A stretch of DNA of 64,000 nt from Poa pratensis. Taxonomy: Eukaryota > Streptophyta > Magnoliopsida > Poales > Poaceae. Position 1 is the stretch's first letter; every line of letters starts with the position of its first letter. Made by a program: the position numbers and the translations under genes. The stretch lies in assembly GCA_947311845.1 (NCBI GenBank), contig CAMZMU010000060.1:4677860-4741859 (forward strand), written 5' to 3'. This document shows positions 1-9,250 of this stretch, in pieces. A model generated the notes under the pieces. It was not told where the DNA came from. It made no database searches and saw nothing but the letters and a program-made list of their open reading frames with translations.

Positions 1-1058
1 TGATGTTTCAGGAGACCATGTTCTTTGTTTGAACTTGTGGCCATTCTTCTACATCAGATCGTATCTTAATTAGATCCATAGTTTGTGTGTCGTTTTCCCT
101 CTCTTTTTGTTCAACATCAAGAGATCCAATGAAGATTCTCAGCACATGACACATCGTCCACCACCAACATGACTTGTGCCAAACTTAGAGTCGAGAGCAT
201 CCCACAGTTATTGGCATCACACATATGTAATTATGCACCAACCAAAATGTTACTGAAGGATGACACCCACAAAGACCGCGATGGCGTGAACGATTTATCT
301 TTTCAGGGGTAAGCGGTCCTCTGGGAGGGCTAGGCGGAAATAAGTTGTATACTTTATCTACTACTAAGAGTTGTCTCGGTGGTAGCAGGTTTTATGACGA
401 ACACTCGCAACGAGTATTCTGCTACTGCCCCAAATCAGTTTCCCTTTCTTTCTTGTTTCCTTGAATTGCTTCGTGACGAAATCTGTTTTCGTTAAACGAT
501 TAACGGAAAAAGTTAGCCCAGTTTAGAAAAAAGGTGATTGTGTGCAATACATCACATATGGCATGATGCACCAAGTCAAACGGGTCGCCGGCCGACCGCA
601 TAATCTTTCTTTCCACTAATCTCATCGATTCATTCTGACATGGATGGATGTTGAGAGCGAAACAATAAACGGCATCATCGTTTCATTCTGACAAACCCAA
701 TCGGCATCATTTTCTTCTCTTGTTTTGTATATACTACTCCAGTTGGACGGATGGTCTAGTAGAAAAACAAAAACAAAAAAGTTGGACGGATGGTGTAGAA
801 AAAAAGACACCGATCAACCAGTAGTGTTCGTTGCAACGACAACAGGAATCAGGTGCTACAGCCTACATCGCATTATGGACGGTGAATGGGGTGGTTTGGG
901 CTTGGGCACGTCCTCACGTGGATCTATTTGGCGAGGCGGCCGCCTACACGTACGGCTGCCGGCTGATATCGAAGACCCTGTCTGCCTGGTGCGCCCATGG
1001 TCCTTCGCTAAAACATGTGGAATTGTATGTAGCAGCTGCTCTGAGTGCAGCGATATGA
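1..1058. other. Intergenic, no gene recognised
   Basis: I read both strands and found no protein family, transposon end or RNA gene here. The short open frames near 620-1058 have no recognisable motif and lie in different frames on both strands. The stretch ends at the foldback element that starts at 1059. Confidence 0.5.
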
Positions 1059-1447
1059 AGGCCGAGCTATATGGCTCTCGTTTTTTAATTTTTTTGAAAT
1101 CTGCACTTTTGTTTATCCAAAAATTCGTAAAATAGATTTTGTGTGAAGATAATGTTGAGATCTATAGTTGTGTAAAATGTCAGTGAAGAATTCATAATAT
1201 TTTGGTCTGGGCAAAAAAGACAAATCCGCAGTTCTATATAGTGAACAGTGCTGAGATTCAAAAATTTGAAAACTTGCTAGATTTGTCTTTTTTGCCCAGG
1301 TCAAAATATTACGAATTTTTTGTTGAGATTTTGCACAACTATAGATCTCAACATTATCTCCACTCAAATTTTTTGTTTCGATTTTTTGAAAGCTCAAAAG
1401 TACAGATTTCAAAAAATTTAAAAAGCGGCAGCCATATAGCTCGGCCT
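1059..1447. repeat. Foldback (hairpin) MITE-like element
   Basis: The ends are perfect inverted copies: GGCCGAGCTATATGGCT at 1060-1076 and its reverse complement at 1430-1446. Pairing continues inward; for example 1196-1225 and 1281-1310 pair over 30 bases with two mismatches. The two arms of about 167 bp enclose a loop of about 55 bp (1226-1280). I see no convincing target-site duplication, so the superfamily is not assigned. The small open frames on both strands here are mirror images caused by the inverted repeat and are not genes. Confidence 0.8.
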
Positions 1448-1978
1448 ACGTTTTGGGTTTCCGCTGCTTTGAGGCTTCTTTATCTTTCTTTTTTATAAAA
1501 CCTGCGTAGCTTTTAGCTCTAGGCTAATGACATTTTCTGTTTTCTTTTTTACAAGCATTTTCGTTGGCCTGTTCCCTCTTGATGATGATATAAAAGCTCA
1601 ATGTGCTTCATAGAAAACAAAAAACAATTTTTCTAGATGAAAACGACATCATCCCGAGGAAAGAGCCAAAGAATGACTAAACCTGATCCTGTGCATAGGG
1701 CAAATCCAACAGGCGCGCGATACCTCCGTGCGCTAATTTTTTTTACAACACCAAATTAGCACTTTAGCGTGCGGAACAGATAAATGAGTTTATCAGACGC
1801 ACTAAAGTTTAGCGCGCGAAGGTGCAGTTTCTCCAGGCACGCTAATTTAGCGCGCCGCAAACACGTTTTCGCAAGTTTACAAAGAAAAATAAGATCAAAC
1901 ACTCCAAAACAAATAGATAGAAAATAGCTTTTATTCAATTCATCTGACAAATATAGCTAAAACACCTACAAATCTATT

Positions 1979-2519
1979 CTACTCCTCCTCCTCCGGCTCC
2001 GAGGTGGTGTAGTCCGAGGTGAGCCACAGGTTGTCCCACCTCGGGTCTTCTTTGGCCCAGGTGGTGCTCGGGGCGGCGAGCTCTGCTTCAGCGGCGGCCT
2101 TGCGCGCCCCCTTCTTCGCTCGGAGCTCCGCCCGCTCGGCCCTCCTCTCCACGCGCTTGGCCGCTATCGTGGCCCAGAACGCGTTCTCGTCGGCGACGTC
2201 CTGCGGGTAGCGGGCGCGCCACTCGGCCATAGCGCGCTCGTCCGCCTCGGTGACAAGGAGGCGGCTCCCTCTTTGGCGGTGGCGGTGATGAGGCGCGGGG
2301 GAGGGGCAAGGTTCTGCGCCGAGGTCCACACGTCTTGGAAGTTCATGTCGCGGCGCGGACGGCCGAGCCGCCGCGTCGTAGGCGCACGCCGCCTCGTGCG
2401 CCGTCTCAAAGGTCCCGAGCGACGGCCAGGTGTCGCCGGAGCGGATCTCGGCGTGGAAGGAGCCGGAGGGGCGCGCGCACGCCACGGTAGCCGGAGTTGC
2501 TCCAGCGACGCGGAGGCAT
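1979..2519 (-). pseudogene. AP2/ERF-like protein fragment, frame-broken
   Basis: On the minus strand the putative start codon is at 2519. It is followed by an AP2-type DNA-binding segment: YRGVRA, then SGSFHAEIRSGDTW, LGTFETAHEAACAYDAAA, and in another frame RRLGRPRRDMNFQDVW. A lysine/arginine/glutamate-rich helix follows, then an acidic tail ending EPEEEE and a stop at 1979-1981. The frame changes at about 2487 and twice between about 2270 and 2400, so no single reading frame covers it. AP2 domains normally bind GCC-box or DRE DNA. This single-domain form with the DERAMAEWRARYPQD tail looks like the AP2-derived sequences carried by grass transposons rather than a host ERF gene. Its position between TE-like ends supports that. 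A functional protein is unlikely. Confidence 0.65.
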
Positions 2520-2718
2520 CACGCAGGAGGCGAAATCGGTCGGCGGCGTGGTGGGAAAAGATGATTCACTGCACGCGCGGGAGGGGAAGAGCAGAGGTTG
2601 GGCGCGTGGCAGAGGCGCGAGTTTATCTAGCGCGCTGGAAGCGGCACGGATTAAATGCGCGTGCGGTGCCGCTTTTCCCAGCGCGCGGGAAAACTTTTAC
2701 CGCTCGCACTTTTTTCCC

Positions 2719-3290
2719 TTATGCATAAGATACACATGTGGTTGGCGCTGAAGCATAGACTCTGGACGGCGGACAGATTGGCGAAGAGAGGCTTGCAACA
2801 TCCCCTAGTCTGCCCTCTTTGCAATCAAGAACCGGAGAATGGAGAACACCTGATGGTTCAATGCGTCTTTGCACGTGAGGTTTCTGGTTCACCATCCTGC
2901 TGCAGTTTGGCATGCACAGGTTCACGCCGGCGGCTTGATCGACCACAGCTGATCGGTGGTTCGTCCTGGCGGCCACCGTGCCTAAGAAGGACAGGAAGCG
3001 GATCAACAGACTCATCATCGTCACTGCAAGATGCATCTGGCTTGAGCGGAATAGTAGGTTGTTTGATCGTGTAGTTTCGTCAGCTCAGAGGGTGTGTAGT
3101 AGCATCATGCGTGAGTTCGAGCAATGGATGAGGGTGGGTTTAGGCGGAGATAGGCGAGAGATCCAATACTACCAAATCATCGCAGAGGGAGAAGTCGTTT
3201 GTGGCTGGGTCCTATGCTCAATTCTTGTACATTTGATTCTCTATCTTAATAAAAAACACGTGATTCTCGCGCGTGTTCTTGTAAAAAAAA
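2719..3290 (+). mobile_element. 5'-truncated LINE, plus orientation
   Basis: The segment encodes the C-terminus of a LINE ORF2 and ends in a short A-run (3283-3290). It is flanked by a near-perfect target-site duplication: AC-T6-CCC at 2708-2718 and AC-T5-CCC at 3290-3299. Short truncated copies with a 3' A-tail and a TSD of about 10 bp are the hallmark of target-primed reverse transcription. The insertion splits the AP2-bearing transposon, so it is younger than that element. Confidence 0.8.
2721..3190 (+). pseudogene. LINE ORF2 C-terminus (zf-RVT region)
   Basis: The frame from 2721 reads a typical plant zf-RVT segment: KHRLWTADRLAKRG, then the zinc-binding cluster CPLCNQEPENGEHLMVQC, which has C-x2-C and H-x4-C spacing. 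A one- or two-base loss near 2883 shifts the frame, and an in-frame TGA sits near 2938. The last part continues in the frame of 2978 with KKDRKRINRLIIVTARCIW and LERNSRLFD, the usual C-terminal motif of plant L1-type ORF2. Endonuclease and reverse transcriptase domains are absent because of the 5' truncation. It cannot be functional. Confidence 0.75.
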
Positions 3291-3662
3291 CTTTTTCCCG
3301 TGTCTGATGGATAGCGCGTGAAGCTTCGCGGCGCGCTAAATTGACGGTTTATCCTGCGCCCACGTTATTTAGCACATCCGTTGGACCTGGTGTTAGAAGA
3401 GCATCTTGCTGTGCTTTGGGGTGGTCGTGTGTCTGGTGTCGCGCCAAGCATCTCGTGCGATCGAGAAAACGATTGTACGGAGCTGGGCGCCCTCGGCGAA
3501 TCGAAACCCAACGCCGATTTTGGGCCGAGATGAGAGAATAATGAAAGATGAGATGGGCAAAGAAAAAAAAACCTGATTCGGCAGACCCGACCACAACTGC
3601 GGGCCGAAATTGCACCTCCTGGCAATCTTACTGCAAATTCGGACTGCGCGGTTGTCTGTTAC

Positions 3663-4165
3663 TTTTTTTTTTTTGAAACTCATAAACTTTATTGATCACA
3701 TAACCATAATGTCATTACAAATGTGCATCCGAATGCAATCAGGAGCAACACCACGAGACGCAACACCAGAAAATTCACACGATCTAGCTAGATAATGAGC
3801 AGAAACATTAGCTCCCTGATAAACATGAATGAAAGAGCAAGTAGGGATCGAGCGAGCTAGACGTTTGACATCCTCCGTGACAGCACCCAGAGCCGACCTG
3901 TCCACTTCGGATCTGAGTAAGCCAACACCATGTGATCGTAGCCCTCTTCAACAGCAAAGGAAATAGCTCGCCTCAACGCCAGGGCTTCAGCCAACTCAGG
4001 AGACGTTACCCCTTCGACATGCTCGCCGCAAGCAGCCAGACATGCACCAGTGTGATCTCGGATAACAGTCCCAAAACCCATGCTGTTAGAAGAGGAGAAG
4101 ATCGCAGCATCTGAATTAACCATCACCATGTTTGCCGGCGGCGGAGACCACTTGTGATTCGTCGA
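3663..4165 (-). mobile_element. 5'-truncated LINE, minus orientation
   Basis: A T-run at 3663-3674 is the poly(A) tail read from the opposite strand. A perfect 10-bp target-site duplication, GTCTGTTACT, lies at 3654-3663 and again at 4166-4175. The body encodes a LINE-type RNase H region on the minus strand. This is a separate insertion from the LINE at 2719-3290, in the opposite orientation and from a different ORF2 subtype. Confidence 0.85.
3700..4165 (-). pseudogene. LINE RNase H-like (RVT_3) domain fragment
   Basis: Minus strand from about 4160: W-PPP then VNSDAAIF, GFGTVIRDHTGACLAA, the SPELAEALALRRAISFA helix, and in a second frame the C-terminal FIHVYQGANVSAHYLAR. These are the ordered motifs of the RNase H-like domain that plant LINEs carry after the zf-RVT region (D in NSDAA, E in SPELAEA). 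A frameshift lies near 3905-3915. The open frame continues upstream to 4243, but sequence beyond the TSD at 4166 is host DNA, not LINE. The domain is isolated and dead. Confidence 0.75.
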
Positions 4166-4473
4166 GTCTGTTACTTCTTGTTGCGGAGCAACGGCGAGCT
4201 GATCGCCGGGCGCATCGATGAGGCGATGAGGATGGGGGCTCACTCAAGGTCTCTTCGTCGCTAGCTGCTCTCACTATCCCTAGTCTTTGGCCGGTCGGTC
4301 AGTCAACCGGTATGCCGTGTGGAACGTGCACGCGGTGCTCCAGAATTCCACAGCGTCCATGTCGCTCATCAGTTGCTGTCGTCGACGTTTCGCCGCCGGT
4401 CATGCAAAGACATACAAGTGGGAGCCATTCAAACCAAGAGCTCGCTGCCACAGCTCTCCACCCGAATTCAGCC

Positions 4474-5880
4474 ATGGCAGAACACGCACAAAACTTCAGA
4501 ACACCTCCCATGTGCCACCTCCTCTGCTTCCTCCTGCTGCTATCCTCTCCCAGACGGGCGACGAGCATGTACCTCGACACCGACAACGACGACGACGACC
4601 GCGGCACCTTCTCCGGCGGCCAGGCACGGAGGACGCTCTCCGGCGGCTCCATGCCTGAGAGCCTCAGCGTGCGGAGCAGCAACTCCTCCAACAGCTCGGG
4701 CGCCGGCGCGGCCTTCTGCAGGCTCCTCTCGCTCCAGATCCTGGACCTGTCCAACAACCACTTCACCGGAGAGCTCCCGGACTGCTGGTGGAACCTGCAG
4801 GCCCTGCAGTTCATGGACCTCTCCAGCAACTCCTTCTCGGGCGAAATCCCGACGGCCGAGCCGACCCACAACTGCTCTCTCGAGTCGCTCCATCTCGCCG
4901 GCAACAGCTTCACCGGCATCTTCCCGCCGGTCTTGAAGGGCTGCGACTCGCTCGCCACCCTGGACTTGGGGAACAACAGGTTCTTTGGTGGCATCCCTCC
5001 ATGGATCGGTAGGCAGGTCCCGTCACTAAGAATACTAAGCTTCAGGTCAAACAGTTTCACCGGAGAAATCCCTCCGGAACTGTCACGCCTTTCGCAGCTC
5101 CAGCTGCTCGACATGGCCAATAACAGTTTCACTGGACCGATCCCAGTAGCCTTCGGCAACCTGACCTCCATGAGGCATCCAGAGATTAATTCGAGCCTCG
5201 TTGGTTCGCTAGACGGGTCAAATTATCAAGATAGAATCGACATAATTTGGAAGGGCCAGGAGCTGATTTTCCAAAGAACGATCCGGCTATTAACCGGCAT
5301 CGATTTGTCAGGAAATTTTCTGTCCAAGTGCATCCCTGAAGAGTTGACCTCCCTGAAGGGCCTCCGGTTTCTGAACCTTTCAAGAAACAATCTGTCATGC
5401 GGCATCCCTAGTGACATTGGTAGCTTGATTTTTCTCGAGTCTCTTGATCTATCATTTAATGAACTTTCAGGAGCCATTCCACAGAGCATTTCGACCCTGT
5501 CGACGCTCAGCACCTTGAACATCTCCAATAATCATTTGGCAGGCAGGATACCATCTGGGAGCCAGATTCAGACCCTGAACGATCCTTCGATCTACAGCAA
5601 CAACTATGGGCTTTGTGGGTTTCCTCTAAACCCGTGTGCAAATACTTCGCTTGCATCATCCGACGAGAGAAATGGTGAAGGGGTGGACCAGTGGCTTTGC
5701 TACTCTGTGATTGCTGGGGTAGTTTTCGGAATCTGGCTATGGTTTGGGATGCTCTTTACAGTTGAGACCTGGAGATCTGCTGTTCTATTTTCTGTTGATG
5801 GCATGCAGTGTAAGATCATGCAGAAGATGTCGCATATTGATCAGTTTCTTTCGAAAAGGAACACCGATAAATATTTGTAG
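4474..5880 (+). CDS. LRR receptor-like protein (no kinase)
   Basis: The open frame runs without interruption to a stop at 5878-5880 (468 aa from this start; the same frame is open from an ATG at 4312). I chose 4474 because a hydrophobic signal-peptide segment, CHLLCFLLLLSS, follows it; an ATG at 4510 is equally possible. After an acidic, serine-rich linker come about nine plant extracellular LRRs with LxxLxLSxNxFxGxIP spacing, a non-LRR island near 5190-5280, and three or four more LRRs. A C-terminal cap ends YGLCGFPLNPC. One membrane helix follows (VIAGVVFGIWLWFGMLF), then a short cytoplasmic tail of about 35 residues without a kinase. That is the layout of receptor-like proteins, which sense ligands at the plasma membrane and signal through partner kinases. 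The usual N-terminal LRR cap and many repeats are missing, so it is short for the family. Its function and ligand are unknown. Confidence 0.75.
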   Translation: MAEHAQNFRTPPMCHLLCFLLLLSSPRRATSMYLDTDNDDDDRGTFSGGQARRTLSGGSMPESLSVRSSNSSNSSGAGAAFCRLLSLQILDLSNNHFTGELPDCWWNLQALQFMDLSSNSFSGEIPTAEPTHNCSLESLHLAGNSFTGIFPPVLKGCDSLATLDLGNNRFFGGIPPWIGRQVPSLRILSFRSNSFTGEIPPELSRLSQLQLLDMANNSFTGPIPVAFGNLTSMRHPEINSSLVGSLDGSNYQDRIDIIWKGQELIFQRTIRLLTGIDLSGNFLSKCIPEELTSLKGLRFLNLSRNNLSCGIPSDIGSLIFLESLDLSFNELSGAIPQSISTLSTLSTLNISNNHLAGRIPSGSQIQTLNDPSIYSNNYGLCGFPLNPCANTSLASSDERNGEGVDQWLCYSVIAGVVFGIWLWFGMLFTVETWRSAVLFSVDGMQCKIMQKMSHIDQFLSKRNTDKYL

Positions 5881-7169
5881 ATATGTTTCTGACTTTTTCA
5901 CACCAACAGAGCATTCCCGACAGCTAGTGACCACCAAAAGAGAGGTTGTTCAGTATGTTCTTCTGACAGATTGTTCCAGACCTTGTTATTTAAGAAGCAT
6001 GTTTGTCAATGCTGCCTTTTACCTTTGTCAGAACATTAGCTGGTCCTAGTGATCTTCTCTTCTTTTTTATCGATTTATTTCCATTCTATGGCGCAGACAA
6101 AGAAAGAAAGATAAAATAGTATTTACGCAAGAATTTTTATAGGAAACGGAAGAACCGTTCTGACATAAAAAACCGTTGTACTTGACCTACATCATCGCCG
6201 ATGTCCAATGTGAAAGCAATTTGTGCAGACGAGAAAGAGTTGCATGGTTGCTTAGCGTGCACATAAAGCCCCTCTTCCCTCGCTTACTAGGCCGACGACA
6301 AGGGGGCAACGGCAGCCCACCACTCTGACACTCTCTGACACCAGGACAGGGCGAGGGCGCAACAGTAGAGCCACCTCTCCCCTTCCACCCCTCTCTGTCT
6401 CTCCGGGGTGAAGGTCGATGGTGAGCTCGCCATGGCTGCCATAGCAGAGCTCAGAAGGGAGTAAGCTGCAAGCCACAACAGGCTGCCGAGCCGGAGAAGA
6501 CGAAGTCCGTGAGCGGATTGGTTCAGGAGTCACTCGATCTAGCTCCGACGAGCCTCGTGGCGTTTTCATGGCCAAAGAGCACGAACCGCGCACCTAAAAT
6601 GCTTCAAGTATATTCTCCAAATGTCGCATACATGTTTCTGTAAAGTTAGATGCATCGAGCATATATGTTGGATGTGTTTGTTATCTTTGTTGCAAACGAC
6701 GAACACTTTTTACATTTTGCTACAATTAACTTGGGGATTTGTTGCATACGTCGTTCGCCTTTTGTGTCCAAAATGTTATACTAATATTTTTTAGCAAATT
6801 TTACTCGGCACGAAAAAATAGCTACACACGATGTTACATGCACACACAAAAATATTAGGCTCGTGTTTTTGTGTTGCATCGATCAGATGCCCCAGCTTTC
6901 TTCACTAAAAGGAATCGACGAATGAGGAATAATCTGGGGGAGAGGATCAGCTGGCTGATGCCCAGCACTACCCAAAATAAAGAGTACTACTCTTTATTCA
7001 TTCAGTACAATTATGTGGTTGCACCAGCCTGGTGTCTTCGGCCAGCAAAACTCTTGCTATTTTCAGTGGAATTTTTTACAACTCATTCGATGATTCTATG
7101 TTTTCTTAGGAAACATAAAAACTTATCACATAAATATAGACATCGTCCATCTGGACAAGATCTTCTCCA
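5881..7169. other. 3' flank of the LRR gene, no second gene
   Basis: The first few hundred bases are probably 3' UTR of the LRR receptor-like protein gene. The minus-strand open frame at 6252-6593 shows no recognisable motif and has no supporting context. 6600-6860 is AT-rich without visible repeats. The stretch ends at the 5-bp duplication CTCCA (7165-7169) next to the Copia element. Confidence 0.5.
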
Positions 7170-7330
7170 TGTTGGAATATGTAATAGGGATACGTATACG
7201 AGTATGGTATAGTATACCACCTCGTATACGTATAGCATGTACACCACGGTAGGGGTTTTTCCTACCCTCTATAACACGTACCCCGATCCCTCCAACGAGG
7301 GCTATCGGTTCCGCTATACGCACTTTGACA
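7170..7330 (+). repeat. 5' LTR of the Copia element
   Basis: 161 bp, starts TG and ends CA. It contains a long palindrome at 7190-7233: outer arms ATACGTATACGAG/CTCGTATACGTAT and inner arms TGGTATA/TATACCA around a single G. LTRs carry the promoter and polyadenylation signals of the element; the short size is unusual for a Copia LTR of a 5.4-kb element. Confidence 0.97.
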
Positions 7331-7342
7331 TGGTATCAGAGC
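7331..7342 (+). promoter_or_regulatory. Primer-binding site (tRNA-iMet type)
   Basis: TGGTATCAGAGC immediately follows the 5' LTR and is complementary to the 3' end of initiator tRNA-Met, the usual primer for Copia reverse transcription. Confidence 0.93.
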
Positions 7343-7597
7343 ATAGAGCTCCTGAGACCTAGCCGCCGCCGCCGCCGCTGGAGAACCAGCCGCCGCCGCC
7401 TACAAGCCCCTCCATGATCCTTGCTGATCGGAAGCCAAAGTCTACAACAAACCACTCACGATCTCCTTGATCGGAAGCCAACACTCACCTCACATACGAT
7501 CTTAGATCGGAAACTACAACCCACGATCGTTTGATCGGAAACCACAACCCACAATCGCTTGATCGGAAGCATCTCACGATCCTTGATCGGAAAAGCC

Positions 7598-9250
7598 ATG
7601 GCCTCCTCCTCCTCCTCCGCGCTACCTAGCCTGATCAGCGCCCTGGGGTCTCCTCCGTCGCAGAAACTGACGAGGTCCAACTTTCTTTTCTAGAAGACCC
7701 TTGTCTACCCCGGCCTGCGTGGTGCTCAAGTGCTTGACCTTCTCAATGGCCTTGAGACTGCTCCGGCCAAGTTCATGGAGGTGGAAGACTCGGAGAAGAA
7801 GAAGATCCAAGTCCTGAACCCTGACTATAGCGCATGGTTGGTTCGGGATCAGACGGTGTTGAGTTGGATTGTTAATTCGCTCTCCCCGGAAATCCTTGCC
7901 CACGTGGTTGACATCGACTCATTTGCTGCTGTTTGGTCTGTCCTCACGAAGATGTTCACTGCCCCTTCTCGGTCCAGAATCAATCAGCTGCGAGGAGAAC
8001 TCAACAGCACCAAGAAAGAAGATCTCACGGCTGCAGCATACTTCGCCAAGATGAAAGGTTTCTCCTCTGAACTTGCTGCTATGGGTAAGCCAGTCGAGGA
8101 AGATGAGATGATAGGTTACATTGTCAATGGTTTAGATACTTCTTATGATTCTGTAGCAGCTGCTGTTAATGGAAATAGTCTAGTCACTCTTGATGATCTC
8201 TATGCTCAAGTCTGTGCTCATGATACGCGTCGAGATATGCTTGCTAACTCAGGACAGAACAACAACTTCATGTCCTCGGCCAATGCTGCTGCCCGTAGAC
8301 GTGATGGGCGCTCTGGTGGTGACCGTGATCGCTCTGACCGTGTTGATCGTGGTCGCTATGAGGATGACCGTGACCGTGGTCGCTATGAAGATGATCGTGT
8401 TGATCGCCGCCGAGGTCGCAATGACCATGGTGACCGTGGTCGCTATGAAGATGATCGTGTTGATCGCCGCCGAGATCGCAATGAGCGTGGTCAGTCTGTT
8501 GATCGTGATGATCGTGGCCGCCGTGATGACAGAGGACGTCGAGATAACCGACGTGATGGAGGCAAGGGACGCCGTCGTGGGCATGGTCGTGCTCCTACTC
8601 CTTATGTCAATACAACATGTCAAATCTGTAAGATACACGGTCACCCAGGTTCTGATTGTTGGTGGCGTTACAAGGATGATGACAAGGATGATTCTTCTGA
8701 TGATGACTGTGGAGATGACCAGAAAACTGCAAACATAGCATCTTATGGAGTTGATACAAATTGGTATCCTGATAGTGGTGCTACTGACCATATCACAGGA
8801 GCACTACAAAAGCTGACAACATATGATAAGTACAAGGGACATGATCGCGTGCACACGGCCGATGGCAATGGTATGTCTATAAGTCATATTGGTTATTCCA
8901 TGTTGCATACTCCCCATAGTAATTTACATCTAAACAATGTCCTTCATGTTCCTAGTGCCGCTAAGAATCTTGTTTCTGTTCATAAACTTACACTTGATAA
9001 TGATGTGTTTATTGAATTTCATCCACACTTCTTTTTTATCAAGGACCAGGCCACAAGAAGAATCATGTTTAAGGGGCCGTGTCATGGTGGTCTCTACCCG
9101 CTAGTGCCTTATTCTACCGGGTCTTCCAAGCAAGCTTTCGTCACAATAAAGTCGTCGTCATCGACATGGCATCGCCGTTTAGGACATCCCTCCTCATTCG
9201 TGGTGCAGCAAGTTCTTAGGAAAAATCAGATTCGTTTACTCCAGAAATAA
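7598..9250 (+). pseudogene. Copia gag, zinc knuckle, protease, pre-integrase
   Basis: The first ATG at 7598 opens a frame that is stopped by TAG at 7691-7693 (codon 32, where a tryptophan codon would fit). The same frame then stays open to 9250. It holds the UBN2-type gag core, an Arg/Asp-rich repeated tract (8320-8560), the zinc knuckle CQICKIHGHPGSDC (8618-8659), the aspartic protease motif WYPDSGATDH (8763 on) and the GAG-pre-integrase motif WHRRLGHPS near 9168. The frame is lost near 9235, where one T appears to be missing from a T-run; the correct reading continues in another frame into the integrase. Gag forms the virus-like particle in the cytoplasm and the protease matures the polyprotein. 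Confidence 0.9.
8320..8560 (+). repeat. In-frame Arg/Asp-rich tandem repeats in gag
   Basis: Units such as DRGRYEDDRVDRRR recur; one copy of about 57 bp (around 8375-8430) is repeated almost exactly at about 8432-8487. The tract precedes the zinc knuckle and is likely an RNA-binding or disordered linker. It also creates long open frames on both strands, which are not genes. Confidence 0.8.

Larger units (their letters stand above)
1697..3392. mobile_element. Probable DNA transposon carrying an AP2-like fragment
   Basis: GCGCGCTAAA-type motifs flank the AP2-like fragment on both sides (about 1710-1870 and 3300-3370). The outer ends show similar inverted sequence: TCCAACAGG near 1704 and the reverse complement of TCCAACGG near 3380. 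This looks like a degraded terminal inverted repeat of a PIF/Harbinger-like or related DNA transposon, but the TSD is unclear and both boundaries are approximate. A LINE (2719-3290) inserted into it later. Confidence 0.35.

Noticed and set aside
6252..6593. 113-codon minus-strand frame downstream of the LRR gene
   Set aside because: No motif, no start context, no homology I can recognise.
8190..8791. Long open frames in two other readings across the gag repeat
   Set aside because: They arise from the in-frame Arg/Asp repeat; the true gag frame covers the same bases and has the zinc knuckle.
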